A DNA stretch of 64,000 nt. It comes from JASLDZ01 sp964244065 (GTDB taxonomy: Bacteria > Pseudomonadota > Alphaproteobacteria > Caulobacterales > Caulobacteraceae). Positions 33,985-44,898 of this stretch are shown here, piece by piece. The DNA lies in NCBI GenBank assembly GCA_964244065.1, contig CAXTHH010000002.1, forward strand, positions 620,001 through 684,000, written 5' to 3'. The position numbers were made by a program, and so were the translations under genes. Numbering within the stretch: the first letter of the stretch is position 1; every line of letters starts with the position of its first letter. The notes under the pieces were generated by a model that worked only from the letters and a program-made list of their open reading frames with translations, ran no database searches and had not been told where the DNA came from.

Positions 33985-35097
33985 TCAGCCCTGTGTCTGC
34001 CGCGCGTGGAAGTCGCGGCGGAAAGCCTCGAACCGACCCTCGGCGATGGCGGCGCGCATGGCCGCGGTGAGCGCCTGGAAGTGGGCGATGTTGTGCCAGG
34101 AGACGAGCACCTTCCCCAGGATCTCGTCGCTGCGGATCAGGTGGTGCAGGTAGGCCTTGCTGTAGTCGCGGCTGGCCGGGCACTCGCTGTCCGGGTCGAG
34201 CGGGCTGTCGTCCTCGGCGAAGCGGGCGTTCTTCAGGTTGACCGGCCCGTCCCAGGTCCACGCCTGGCCGTGGCGGCCCGAGCGGGTGGGCAGCACGCAG
34301 TCGAACATGTCCACGCCGCGGGCGACGGCCTCGACCAGGTCCACGGGCTTGCCGACGCCCATCAGGTAGCGCGGCCGGTCGGCCGGGAGCAGGGCGGGTG
34401 CATAGTCCAGCACCTCGCACATGGCGGCGTGTCCCTCGCCCACGGCCAGGCCGCCGATGGCGTAGCCGTCGAAGCCGGTCTGCTGCAGCCGCTCCGCGCT
34501 CTCGCGGCGCAGGTGCTCGAAGGTGGAGCCCTGCTGGATGCCGAACAGCGCCTGGCCGTCGCGCGCGCCGAACGCCGCCTTCGACCGGGCGCCCCAGCGG
34601 GCTGAGAGCTCCATGGCCTCGCGGGCGCGGCCCTCCTCGGCGGGCCAGCTGACGCACTCGTCGAGCTGCATGACGATGTCTGCGCCCAGCAGGTCCGCCT
34701 GGATCTCGATGGAGCGCTCGGGCGTCAGCACGTGCCTGGAGCCGTCCAGATGGCTGGAGAAGGTCACCGCCTCCTCGGACATCTTCCGGATGCCCGAGAG
34801 GCTCATCACCTGGAAGCCGCCGCTGTCTGTCAGGATCGGCCGGTCCCACCGCATGAAGCGGTGCAGCCCGCCCAGCCGCGCCACCCGCTCCGCCGTGGGC
34901 CGCAGCATCAGGTGGTAGGTGTTGCCGAGGAGGATGTCGGCCCCCGCCTCGCGCACCTGCCCGGTGGTCAGCGCCTTGACCGTGCCGGCGGTGCCCACGG
35001 GCATGAAGGCGGGCGTGCGGATCTCGCCGCGCGGCGTGGAGAGCGCGCCGGTGCGGGCCGCGCCCTCCGTGGCGTGCACGGTGAAGGGAAAGCTCAC
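33985..35097 (-). CDS. tgt: tRNA-guanine transglycosylase
   Basis: This 370-residue TGT exchanges guanine-34 for preQ1 in tRNAs with GUN anticodons. It has the substrate-binding LTDSGGFQVMSL with its catalytic Asp. Its FGIQQGSTFEHLR, GYAIGGLAVGEG and VDMFDCVLPTRSGRHGQA segments are conserved, the last with the second catalytic Asp. The zinc site is odd: where C-x-C-x2-C is expected there is S-E-C-P-A-S, so two of the three cysteines are serine, although the following HHL is kept. The GTG start overlaps the queA stop (GTGA), so the two queuosine genes are co-translated. Confidence 0.95.
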   Translation of the reverse strand: MSFPFTVHATEGAARTGALSTPRGEIRTPAFMPVGTAGTVKALTTGQVREAGADILLGNTYHLMLRPTAERVARLGGLHRFMRWDRPILTDSGGFQVMSLSGIRKMSEEAVTFSSHLDGSRHVLTPERSIEIQADLLGADIVMQLDECVSWPAEEGRAREAMELSARWGARSKAAFGARDGQALFGIQQGSTFEHLRRESAERLQQTGFDGYAIGGLAVGEGHAAMCEVLDYAPALLPADRPRYLMGVGKPVDLVEAVARGVDMFDCVLPTRSGRHGQAWTWDGPVNLKNARFAEDDSPLDPDSECPASRDYSKAYLHHLIRSDEILGKVLVSWHNIAHFQALTAAMRAAIAEGRFEAFRRDFHARQTQG

Positions 35098-36137
35098 GCG
35101 CGCCACCACAGGCCGGCGTCGCCGTAGCTGTAGAAGCGGTATCCGCCCGCCAGCGCGTGCGCATAGGCGGCGCGCTGCGTCTCCAACCCGCTGAACGCGG
35201 CCACCAGCATCAGCAGGGTCGAGCGCGGCAGGTGGAAGTTGCTGAGCAGCCCATCGGCCGCGCAGAAGCGGTGGCCGGGGGTGATGAAGATGTCGGTCTC
35301 CCCGGCGAAGGGGCGCACTGTTCCGTCCGGGTCGGCGGCGCTCTCCAGCAGCCGCAGCGAGGTGGTGCCGACGCACACGATTCGGCCGCCGGCCGCCCGC
35401 GCGGTGTTCAGCGCGCCGGCGGCCTCGGGCGAGACCTCGCCCGTCTCGGCGTGCATGCGGTGGTCGGCGACCTCGTCGGTCTTCACGGGCAGGAAGGTGC
35501 CGGCGCCCACGTGCAGGGTGACGAAGGCGTGGCCGATCCCGCGCGCGGCCAGCCGCTCCAGGAGGTCGGGGGTGAAGTGCAGGCCGGCGGTGGGGGCGGC
35601 CACCGACCCGTCCGCCCGGGCGTAGACGGTCTGGTAGTCGGCGCGGTCGCGCTCGTCCTCCGGCCGCTTGGCGGCGATGTAGGGGGGCAGGGGCATGGCC
35701 CCGACCGCGGCGACGGCGGCGTCCAGCTCAGTGCCCGCGCGGTCGAAGGCGAGGCGCACCTCCCCGCCGTCCAGTTTGGCGAGGACGGTCGCGCCGAGCT
35801 CGCCGAAGCGGACCGTGTCGCCCACCGCCAGGCGCTTGCCGGGGCGCATGAAGGCGGTCCAGCGATCCTGGGCCTCGCGCTTGTGCAGCGTGGCCTCGAC
35901 CGCGACCGTGTGGTCGCCGCGCGCCCGCACGCCCTGCAGGCGCGCGGGAATTACGCGGGTGTCGTTGAACACCAGCACGTCGCCGGGCGCCAGCAGGTCG
36001 GGCAGGTCGCGGACGATCCGGTCGGCGGGCGGCTCGCCGGGCCGCACGAGCAACAGGCGCGCGCTGTCGCGCGGCTGGGCGGGCCGGAGCGCGATGCGGT
36101 CGTCCGGCAGGTGGAAGTCGAAGTCGCTGAGGCGCAT
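35094..36137 (-). CDS. queA: S-adenosylmethionine:tRNA ribosyltransferase-isomerase
   Basis: A 347-residue QueA that builds epoxyqueuosine from preQ1 in tRNA using the ribosyl part of SAM. Hallmarks are DFDFHLPDDRIALRPA at the start, FNDTRVIPARL, ARADGSVAAPTAGLHFT, LHVGAGTFLPVKTDEV, MHAETGEVS and SNFHLPRSTLLMLVAAF. It overlaps tgt and sits 40 bp downstream of the helicase gene on the same strand, so it may be read from the helicase promoter as well. Confidence 0.96.
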   Translation of the reverse strand: MRLSDFDFHLPDDRIALRPAQPRDSARLLLVRPGEPPADRIVRDLPDLLAPGDVLVFNDTRVIPARLQGVRARGDHTVAVEATLHKREAQDRWTAFMRPGKRLAVGDTVRFGELGATVLAKLDGGEVRLAFDRAGTELDAAVAAVGAMPLPPYIAAKRPEDERDRADYQTVYARADGSVAAPTAGLHFTPDLLERLAARGIGHAFVTLHVGAGTFLPVKTDEVADHRMHAETGEVSPEAAGALNTARAAGGRIVCVGTTSLRLLESAADPDGTVRPFAGETDIFITPGHRFCAADGLLSNFHLPRSTLLMLVAAFSGLETQRAAYAHALAGGYRFYSYGDAGLWWRA

Positions 36138-36177
36138 GGGGCGCGATCCGCCCGGCGCAGAGGCCGGGCGGCGGGCG

Positions 36178-38511
<2,334 letters not shown>

Positions 38512-38710
38512 AAGGCCTCTAGAGGTCGGAGGAAACGGGAGCGTCGAACCGGGGCCGCCCAGTGCTCAAGGGCGAACGGACGGCGCGGATTCGCTCAACC
38601 TGCCTCCGGATAGGGTCGATATGGCCGGCGGGGCGGGAAAGTCAATCAAGCCGAGGGCACGGCCGCGCTTCCGGTGCGTTGGACAGGGCTAATTCGGAGC
38701 CAGACCTTTC

Positions 38711-39064
38711 ATGTCCATTCTCGCCTTCGCCTTACTGCTCACCGCCGCCCCCGAAGGCGCCTCGCTCGCCGTGATGGAGACGCTGGAGCCCGCCTTCAAG
38801 GGCGTGATCACCTCCACCTACAAGGACGGTCGGCAGGGCAAGCTCAACCTGTCGCGCGACGGGACGTACCGCTATCGCGGCCGCACCAACAAGGCGTCCA
38901 GCGGCGTCTGGGACGTCAAGGACGACAGCACCATCTGCCTGCACCAGAAGAAGCCGATCGGCATCGGCAAGTACTGCACGCCCATCCCCAACGGGAAGAC
39001 CTGGCGCGCCAAGGCCGTGGGCGGCGAGATGGTGACGCTGCGGGTGGTCGGCGCGAAGGGCTAG
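38711..39064 (+). CDS. Hypothetical secreted protein
   Basis: A 117-residue protein. The start (MSILAFALLLTAAPEGASLA) looks like a signal peptide. The mature part has alternating beta strands with conserved-looking GTYRYRGRTNKASSGVWDV, then ICLHQKK and YCTPIPNGKTW, with two cysteines that could pair. The pattern resembles small periplasmic lipocalin-like or DUF-type stress proteins, but no family is identified. It is divergent from the helicase, with about 200 bp of promoter space and no near neighbours. Confidence 0.65.
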   Translation: MSILAFALLLTAAPEGASLAVMETLEPAFKGVITSTYKDGRQGKLNLSRDGTYRYRGRTNKASSGVWDVKDDSTICLHQKKPIGIGKYCTPIPNGKTWRAKAVGGEMVTLRVVGAKG

Positions 39065-39089
39065 GGATCCGGCGTTCGCTGACGCGCAG

Positions 39090-39902
39090 CTAGGCCGAGG
39101 TCGGCTCGGCCGTCGCGTCCTCGGCCTCGCGGCGGGCGGCCGCCGCGCGCCAGGCCGGATGCGCCACCGCGGCGGCGTTGGTGCCGAGCCAGCGGTCCCA
39201 GTGCTGGAAATACAGGCCGTAGTTGCAGCCGAAGCGGCCGTGGTGCTGGCTGTGGTGGCTGGGGATCACGATCCAGCGGCCGAACGCGCCCTCCACCCAG
39301 CGGCGCGGCCACACCTCCCAGCCGCAGTGGTTGACGGTGCCGGTCACGGTCACCAGCAGCAGCAGCGCCACCGCCAGATGCACCTCCATGGGGATCACGA
39401 ACACCAGGGCCGGCAGGAACCAGCCGGTGAGCAGCGCCTCCAGGGGGTCGAAGGCGAACCCCGCGAACGGCGAGGGCTCCGGGTGCTTGTGGTGGCCGGC
39501 GTGCAGCGCCTTGAACACCGGCCGCCAGTGCATCGCCCGGTGCGCCCCGTAGTAGAAGGCGTCGTGGAGCAGGAGGTAGATCAGCGCGCTCGCCGCCATC
39601 CACGGCCAGGCGGCCGGCGACAGGTCGGAGTACATGCGCGTGCCGCCCAGGCTCCAGGCCTGCATGGCGAAGGCGGCGGGCGCGGCATAGATCACCGAGG
39701 AGCCGACGGAGAGCGCGATTTCGCCGCGGACCTGCGCCGCGGTGGGCGCGCGCCGGCTGAGGCGCACCGCGCGCACCGGGCGCTTGATCCAGAGGAGCGC
39801 GTGGAGCGTGGCGGCCACCGCGAGGTAGCGGCCCACCACGATGGCCGTCATGTTGAGGAGCGGCCGGACCCAGTCGCTCGCGAGGACGTCGCTCCAAGTC
39901 AT
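39090..39902 (-). CDS. Sterol desaturase/fatty acid hydroxylase family membrane protein
   Basis: A 270-residue integral membrane di-iron enzyme. It has the three histidine clusters HDAFYYGAHRAMH, LHAGHHKHP and HHSQHHGRFG, as well as a final HPAW-containing tail, between four or so hydrophobic segments. These families add a hydroxyl group or double bond to sterols, fatty acids or carotenoids, with O2 and an electron donor. The cluster spacing agrees with the bacterial fatty acid hydroxylase superfamily. The substrate is unknown. It lies 77 bp downstream of the outer-membrane protein gene on the same strand. Confidence 0.9.
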   Translation of the reverse strand: MTWSDVLASDWVRPLLNMTAIVVGRYLAVAATLHALLWIKRPVRAVRLSRRAPTAAQVRGEIALSVGSSVIYAAPAAFAMQAWSLGGTRMYSDLSPAAWPWMAASALIYLLLHDAFYYGAHRAMHWRPVFKALHAGHHKHPEPSPFAGFAFDPLEALLTGWFLPALVFVIPMEVHLAVALLLLVTVTGTVNHCGWEVWPRRWVEGAFGRWIVIPSHHSQHHGRFGCNYGLYFQHWDRWLGTNAAAVAHPAWRAAAARREAEDATAEPTSA

Positions 39903-39978
39903 GGGCGAGTCTTGCGCCCCGCGAGCGGAGCCGGCCAGTCTCCGCGAGGTCGCAGCCCCGCGGAGACGCGCCCGGGCC

Positions 39979-40776
39979 TCAGAACTTGAAGTTCAGGCCC
40001 GCGCGGAACACGTCGGCGTCGTTCTTGAAGCGGGTGACGTAGCTGCCCGCGCCGCTGACCGCGTTCACGAACAGGTTCCGGTCCTGCAGGTCGTAGTGCA
40101 GGTACTCGCCGCGGATCGTGGCCCGGCTGGAGCCGAAGCGGCTCAGCGGGTTGAACGAGACGGGCACCGCGTACTCCACGCCCGCGCCGGCCACCCAGCC
40201 GTCAGGGCTGTAGTCGTCCGCCGCGGCGAAGTCGATCTGGTTGGGGTTCACGCCGTTCCGGAACACGGCGCGGTTCTTGACCGAGCCGTAGGCGTAGCCG
40301 CCCGTGCCGTAGATCAGGAGGTTGTCGGAGGCGAGGCCCACCCGGCCGCGGACCGAGCCCAGGTAGTTGGTGCGCGAGGAGACGTCGCTCGCCGTGCCGG
40401 CCGGGGCGGCCCCGAAGGCGCGGGGGCTGCGATAGACCTGCGAGGCCGAGAAGTCGGTGACCGAGATGTCGGCCTCCACGCCGGCCACGATCATGCCGTG
40501 CTGGACGTTGTAGCCGACCTGGCCGCCGGCGACGTAGCCTTCCTTGTCGCGCAGCAGGCGGTTCGGGCGCGCCTCGTTGGCGACGTTGGCGATGTTGCCC
40601 GCGAACAGGCCGCCCGTGGTCACCGGGCTGTCGCGGTCGATGGCGTAGCCGCCGTGGAGGCCGATGTACGGGCCGGCCCAGGGCGTCGCGGGCGTGCCGA
40701 CCAGGCCCTCGGGTTGGGCGGCGGCGGCCGTAGCGGTCAGCGCCGCGGCGGTGGCGAGAAGCAGTGTCTTGAACAT
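39979..40776 (-). CDS. Outer-membrane beta-barrel protein (Omp25/OmpA-like)
   Basis: A 265-residue protein. The signal peptide MFKTLLLATAAALTATAAAA is followed by WAGPYIGLHGGYAI, the usual start of Omp25/31-type eight-strand barrels. Repeating strands follow (GGQVGYNVQHGMIVAGVEAD, LGSVRGRVGLASDNLLIYGT) and a final RAGLNFKF that ends in Phe, the signal for outer-membrane insertion. The ATG at 40776 is chosen because the signal peptide begins there; the upstream frame is unrelated. A porin or structural surface protein is likely. Confidence 0.9.
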   Translation of the reverse strand: MFKTLLLATAAALTATAAAAQPEGLVGTPATPWAGPYIGLHGGYAIDRDSPVTTGGLFAGNIANVANEARPNRLLRDKEGYVAGGQVGYNVQHGMIVAGVEADISVTDFSASQVYRSPRAFGAAPAGTASDVSSRTNYLGSVRGRVGLASDNLLIYGTGGYAYGSVKNRAVFRNGVNPNQIDFAAADDYSPDGWVAGAGVEYAVPVSFNPLSRFGSSRATIRGEYLHYDLQDRNLFVNAVSGAGSYVTRFKNDADVFRAGLNFKF

Positions 40777-40873
40777 GGGATGGTCCTGCGTTGTCGGGCC
40801 CCCCGAAAGCCCAGGACCCTCCCAACGCCCGACCCGCCCGGATCGGTGTGGCCGATCGACCACACGCGCCCCG

Positions 40874-40914
40874 TTAAAAATCGTTCAGAATCAATGTGTC
40901 CCGATTGTGTTCGG
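40874..40914 (-). promoter_or_regulatory. AT-rich segment upstream of the outer-membrane protein gene, possible promoter
   Basis: About 100-140 bp before the barrel gene, the base composition drops sharply. Read leftwards it contains TTGATT and a GATTTTTAAC stretch, unlike the surrounding GC-rich DNA. The spacing is not that of a textbook sigma-70 promoter. Its position just after parE and before the porin gene suggests promoter function, but without a firm hexamer pair. Confidence 0.3.
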
Positions 40915-40929
40915 CCCCTGGCCGCCGTC

Positions 40930-42978
40930 TCAGACGTCCAGGTCGGCGGCGGCGAAGGCCGCATGCTCCTGGATGAACTGGAAGCGCGCCTCCGGCTTGC
41001 GGCCCATGAGGCGCTCCACGAGATCCTCCACCTGCTCCTCGGACCGGGGCAGGGCCACGCGGGCCAGGGTGCGGGTGGCGGGGCTCATGGTGGTGTCGCG
41101 CAGCTGGGCGGGCATCATCTCGCCCAGGCCCTTGAAGCGGCTGATCTCCGGTTTCCGGCCTTTGAACTGCCCGGCCATCAGCTCGTCCTTGTGCGCGTCG
41201 TCGCGGGCATAGGCGGTCTCCTTGCCGTGGCTCAGCCGGTACAGCGGCGGCAGGGCCAGGTAGAGCCGCCCGCCGCGGATCAGCCCGGGCATGGTGCGGT
41301 AGAAGAAGGTGATCAGCAGGCTGGCGATGTGGGCGCCGTCCACGTCGGCGTCCGTCATGATCACGATGCGGTCGTAGCGCAGGTCCTCCTCGCGGAACTT
41401 GGCGCCGCCCTGGGCGCCCAGGGCGAGCATCAGGTCGGAAAGCTCCTGGTTCTTGCCGGCCTTCTCGCCGGTGGCGCTGGCCACGTTCAGGATCTTGCCG
41501 CGCAGCGGGAGCACGGCCTGCGTCTTGCGGTCGCGCGCCTGCTTGGCGCTGCCGCCGGCGCTGTCGCCCTCCACCAGGAACAGCTCGCTCTCCGCCATGC
41601 CGCTGTTGGCGCAGTCGGCGAGCTTGCCGGGAAGGCGCAGCTTGCGCGTGGCGGAGGCGCGGGCGACGTCCTTGTCCTTGCGGCGCTTCAGCCGCTCCTC
41701 GGCGCGCTCGATCACGAACTGGAGCAGGGCGCCCGCCGCCTTGGGCTGGGCGGTGAGCCAGTGGTCGAGGGGGTCGCGCAGCGCGGCCTCGACGACCTTC
41801 TGCGCGTCGGGGGAGGAGAGGCGCTCCTTGGTCTGGCCCTGGAACTCGGGGTTGCGGATGAACACGCTGATCAGCATGCCCGCCTGCGCCGCCACGTCCT
41901 CGGCGGTGATCAGCCCGGCGCGCTTCTCGCCCGAGAGCTCGGCGAAGGCCTTGAGGCCGCGGGTCAGCGCCGCGCGGAAGCCGGCCTCGTGCGTGCCGCC
42001 CTCTGGCGTCGGCACGGTGTTGCAGTAGCTCTGCACGAAGCCGTCGGCCTCGCCGAAGCCCGCGCCCGACCAGGCCACCGCCCATTCCACGGCGCCGCCG
42101 CCCTCCTTGCGCTCGATCCGGCCGGCGAAGGGCTCGGGGGTGACGGTCTCGATCGCGCCGACGCGCTCCTTCAGGTAGTCGGCCAGCCCGTTCGGGAAGT
42201 GGAAGGTCGCCTCGGCGGGGGTGCCGTCGGTGATCCGCGAGGGGTCGCAGCGCCAGCGGATCTCCACGCCGCGGAACAGGTAGGCCTTGGCGCGCGCCAT
42301 GCGGTGCAGGCGCGCGGGCTTGAAGGCCACGTCCTCGCCGAAGATCTCCGGGTCGGGGTGGAACAGCACGGTGGTGCCGCGCTTCTTGGTCGGCGCGCCC
42401 TTGGCGATGGGGCCGAGCGGACAGCCCTTGCTGAAGGCCTGGCGCCACTCGAACCCGTCGCGGCGCACGTCCACCTCCAGGCGGTCGGAGAGGGCGTTGA
42501 CCACGCTGGCGCCCACCCCGTGCAGGCCGCCCGAGGTCTCGTAGGCCTTGCCGCTGAACTTGCCGCCCGAGTGCAGCACGGTGAGGATCACCTCCAGCGC
42601 GCTCTTGTCGGGGTGGCGGGGGTGCGGGTCGACCGGCATGCCGCGGCCGTCGTCCTTCACCGATAGGGCGCCGTCGGCGTGCAGCGTCACCTCGATCAGC
42701 TTGGCGTGGCCGGCGACGGCCTCGTCCATGCTGTTGTCCAGGACCTCGGCGAACAGATGGTGCAGGGCCCGCTCGTCGGTGCCGCCGATGTACATGCCGG
42801 GGCGGCGGCGCACGGGCTCCAGCCCCTCCAGCACCTCGATGTCCTTCGCCGAGTAGCCGGTGGACGACAGCGCGGGGGCGGGCTCGTGCGCCTGCGCGAG
42901 CGGATCGGCGGCGGGCGGGGCGAGCGCGTCGTCGAACAGGTCGGTCGGGACGGGGGTCTTGCGCTGGGCGGCGGGCAT
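40930..42978 (-). CDS. parE: DNA topoisomerase IV subunit B
   Basis: This 682-residue type II topoisomerase ATPase subunit separates linked daughter chromosomes together with ParC. The GHKL ATPase has LDNSMDEAV, DDGRGMPVD and GLHGVGASVVNALS. The transducer follows. The TOPRIM part has LVEGDSAGGSAKQARDRK and IMTDADVDGAHI. The short tail FKGLGEMMPAQLRDTTM and the absence of the long GyrB insert make it ParE rather than GyrB. The chosen ATG at 42978 gives a modest N-terminal extension. The gene is divergent from the Kazal-like gene. Confidence 0.95.
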   Translation of the reverse strand: MPAAQRKTPVPTDLFDDALAPPAADPLAQAHEPAPALSSTGYSAKDIEVLEGLEPVRRRPGMYIGGTDERALHHLFAEVLDNSMDEAVAGHAKLIEVTLHADGALSVKDDGRGMPVDPHPRHPDKSALEVILTVLHSGGKFSGKAYETSGGLHGVGASVVNALSDRLEVDVRRDGFEWRQAFSKGCPLGPIAKGAPTKKRGTTVLFHPDPEIFGEDVAFKPARLHRMARAKAYLFRGVEIRWRCDPSRITDGTPAEATFHFPNGLADYLKERVGAIETVTPEPFAGRIERKEGGGAVEWAVAWSGAGFGEADGFVQSYCNTVPTPEGGTHEAGFRAALTRGLKAFAELSGEKRAGLITAEDVAAQAGMLISVFIRNPEFQGQTKERLSSPDAQKVVEAALRDPLDHWLTAQPKAAGALLQFVIERAEERLKRRKDKDVARASATRKLRLPGKLADCANSGMAESELFLVEGDSAGGSAKQARDRKTQAVLPLRGKILNVASATGEKAGKNQELSDLMLALGAQGGAKFREEDLRYDRIVIMTDADVDGAHIASLLITFFYRTMPGLIRGGRLYLALPPLYRLSHGKETAYARDDAHKDELMAGQFKGRKPEISRFKGLGEMMPAQLRDTTMSPATRTLARVALPRSEEQVEDLVERLMGRKPEARFQFIQEHAAFAAADLDV

Positions 42979-43082
42979 GACGGCGGAGGGTGCGGCGATT
43001 CTTGGGAACGCCGCCCATGGCGCAGCGACGCGGCGGGGGCAAGGCAGGGGCGTCCATCCGGGCGTTGCGGCGTTCAGCTCGC

Positions 43083-43403
43083 ATGCAGATCGCCGTCGTG
43101 CTCGCCGCCCTGGCCGTCGCTGCGCCGCCGTACCCGCCGTTGCAGCCGCCGCTCGGCCCGGTCGCGCCGACGACCCTGTCGCCGCCGATCGTCGTGGCCC
43201 CTCCGTACCTGCCGCCGCCGGTCGCACCGCTTGCGGCGCCGCCACCGCTCCGCTCGGTGGACCTCGGCAGCTCGCGCGAGGCCACCTGCCGGCGACGCGG
43301 CGTGCCGGTGTGCGGGCAGGATGGGCGGACCTACTCGACCGCCTGCGAGGCGCTGCGGGCCGGGGCGGGCGTGCAGGCGCGAGGAGCCTGCCCTCGCCGC
43401 TAG
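43083..43403 (+). CDS. Small secreted Kazal-like protein
   Basis: A 106-residue protein with a signal peptide (MQIAVVLAALAVAA), a long Pro-rich stretch (PPYPPLQPPLGPVAP and PPYLPPPVAPL) and a C-terminal domain with four cysteines. The segment PVCGQDGRTYSTACEALRAG matches the Kazal core V-C-G-x-D-G-x-T-Y-x-x-x-C. Two of the usual six cysteines are missing. Kazal folds inhibit serine proteases. Bacterial versions are small exported proteins of unclear function and could protect the cell or its envelope against proteases. It is divergent from parE with 104 bp between. Confidence 0.7.
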   Translation: MQIAVVLAALAVAAPPYPPLQPPLGPVAPTTLSPPIVVAPPYLPPPVAPLAAPPPLRSVDLGSSREATCRRRGVPVCGQDGRTYSTACEALRAGAGVQARGACPRR

Positions 43404-43433
43404 GACCTGTGCGGTTGAGCTGACGCATCACAT

Positions 43434-43511
43434 CCGCTCATCCCGGCGCAGGCCGGGACCCAGGTCCGACCGCTTCCGCAACTGGGTCCCGGCCTTCGCC
43501 GGGATGAGCGG
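43434..43511. repeat. Dispersed palindromic repeat, family A
   Basis: The arms CCGCTCATCCCGGCGCAGGC (from 43434) and their inverse (ending 43511) have an 18-bp spacer. This is the most compact copy of the family, placed between the convergent Kazal-like and amidohydrolase genes. Confidence 0.8.
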
Positions 43512-43542
43512 ATTCAGAGAGGCTGTTCGAGGGTGTTCCAGC

Positions 43543-44898
43543 TCAGCGCGACGGCGCCGCCGCCCCGCGGGTCTGCGGCAGGTAGCGGTCGCGCAACTGC
43601 AGGCCGCGGCTGGTGTTGGGCTGCTCGCGGCCGGCCACGAACACCGCCTCCGGCCAGCTGGAGGTCTCCAAGGGGTCGCCGTTCCAGATCACCAGGTCGG
43701 CCTCGCGGCCCACCTGCAGCGAGCCGGCCCGGTCGCCGAAGCCCCAGATGGCGGCGGGCACCGAGGTGAGGGCGGCCACCGCGGCGTCGTGCGGCAGGCC
43801 GTACGAGACGGCCGTGCCCGCGTTGAGCCGCGCCTGGCGCAGGTTGTTGAAGTCGTAGCTGCCCACGATCGCCACCTGCACCCCGGCGGCGTGCAGCCGC
43901 GCCGCGTTGTCCAGGCGCGAGGCCAGGGTGTCGAAGCTGTCCGGCAGGTCCTGCTCGGGGTTCACGATCACCGGCACGCGGGCGCGGGCGATCTCCGCGG
44001 CCACCGTCCAGCCCTCCGCCACGCCGGAGAGCACGAGCTTGACGTGCTGCTCCTCGGCGAAGCGCAGCACCTGCAGGATGTCGGCCTTGCGGTCGACGTC
44101 GACCAGCAGCGGGATGCGGCCCTCGGCGACGGGGATCAGCGCCTCCAGGTCCTCGCGGGTGTAGCGCGAGGGGATCTCCGCGCCGCGGTCGTACACCGCG
44201 CGGTTGCGGGCGTAGCGCCGCGCCTCGTCCAGCGCCGAGCGCAGCAGCACGAACGCCGTGCCGCGGGAGGAGGCCGCGCCGCCGCGCCCGAGCTCGGACT
44301 CCATGCCGATGCGCCGCGCGAACACGGCGCCGGGGTCCCCGTCGGCCAGGCGCACGGCCGCCATCTGGCCGCCGAACAGGCCGGCGTCGCGGTGCGCGGG
44401 CTCGCCGCCGCCCGCGGTGAACTCCTCGGTGTACCCGTCGTCGGCGTGGCCCTCGCGCGCCCGGTTCGCGCCGGGCGACAGCACCGCCCGGGTGATGCCG
44501 GTGGAGCGCGCCAGCGGGATCATGGTGGAGTCCATGTTCACGCCGTAGCTGACGTCGAAGCCCGCGGAGAGGCCGGAGCCCGAGCCCGCCTGGTCGTCCC
44601 GCGTCTCGCGCAGGCCCTCGACCTCGGCCACCGTCAGGTTGGTGAGCGCGGCGACCAGGCCGGGGGTGACCACCTTGCCGGCGGCGTCAATCACGCGCGC
44701 GCCGGCTGGAGCGCGGGCGTCGGCGCCCACCGCGGTGATCCGGCCGTCGGTCATCACCACCGTGCCGCGCGGGATGGCGCCGGCGGGGCCGCCGGTCTCG
44801 ATGCGGGCGTTCACCACCGCCACCGTCTCGGCGGCGGCGGGCGCGGCCGACAGCAGCGCGAGCGCTGTGGCGGCGAGGAGGAGCGGCGTGCGGCTCAC
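43543..44898 (-). CDS. Amidohydrolase-family protein lacking the metal-binding HxH
   Basis: The protein is 451 residues. A signal peptide (LLLAATALALLSAAPAAA) leads into the beta-sandwich and TIM-barrel layout of imidazolonepropionase-like amidohydrolases (VAVVNARIETGG; GKVVTPGLVAA; LQVGREADLVIWNGDP). Where the first strand normally ends in H-x-H, it reads VAALTNLTV, and no substitute pair is apparent. It may therefore be catalytically dead or use a reduced metal site. It overlaps the upstream homologue by 4 bp (ATGA), so the two products are made together and may assemble. It should be periplasmic. Confidence 0.88.
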   Translation of the reverse strand: MSRTPLLLAATALALLSAAPAAAETVAVVNARIETGGPAGAIPRGTVVMTDGRITAVGADARAPAGARVIDAAGKVVTPGLVAALTNLTVAEVEGLRETRDDQAGSGSGLSAGFDVSYGVNMDSTMIPLARSTGITRAVLSPGANRAREGHADDGYTEEFTAGGGEPAHRDAGLFGGQMAAVRLADGDPGAVFARRIGMESELGRGGAASSRGTAFVLLRSALDEARRYARNRAVYDRGAEIPSRYTREDLEALIPVAEGRIPLLVDVDRKADILQVLRFAEEQHVKLVLSGVAEGWTVAAEIARARVPVIVNPEQDLPDSFDTLASRLDNAARLHAAGVQVAIVGSYDFNNLRQARLNAGTAVSYGLPHDAAVAALTSVPAAIWGFGDRAGSLQVGREADLVIWNGDPLETSSWPEAVFVAGREQPNTSRGLQLRDRYLPQTRGAAAPSR

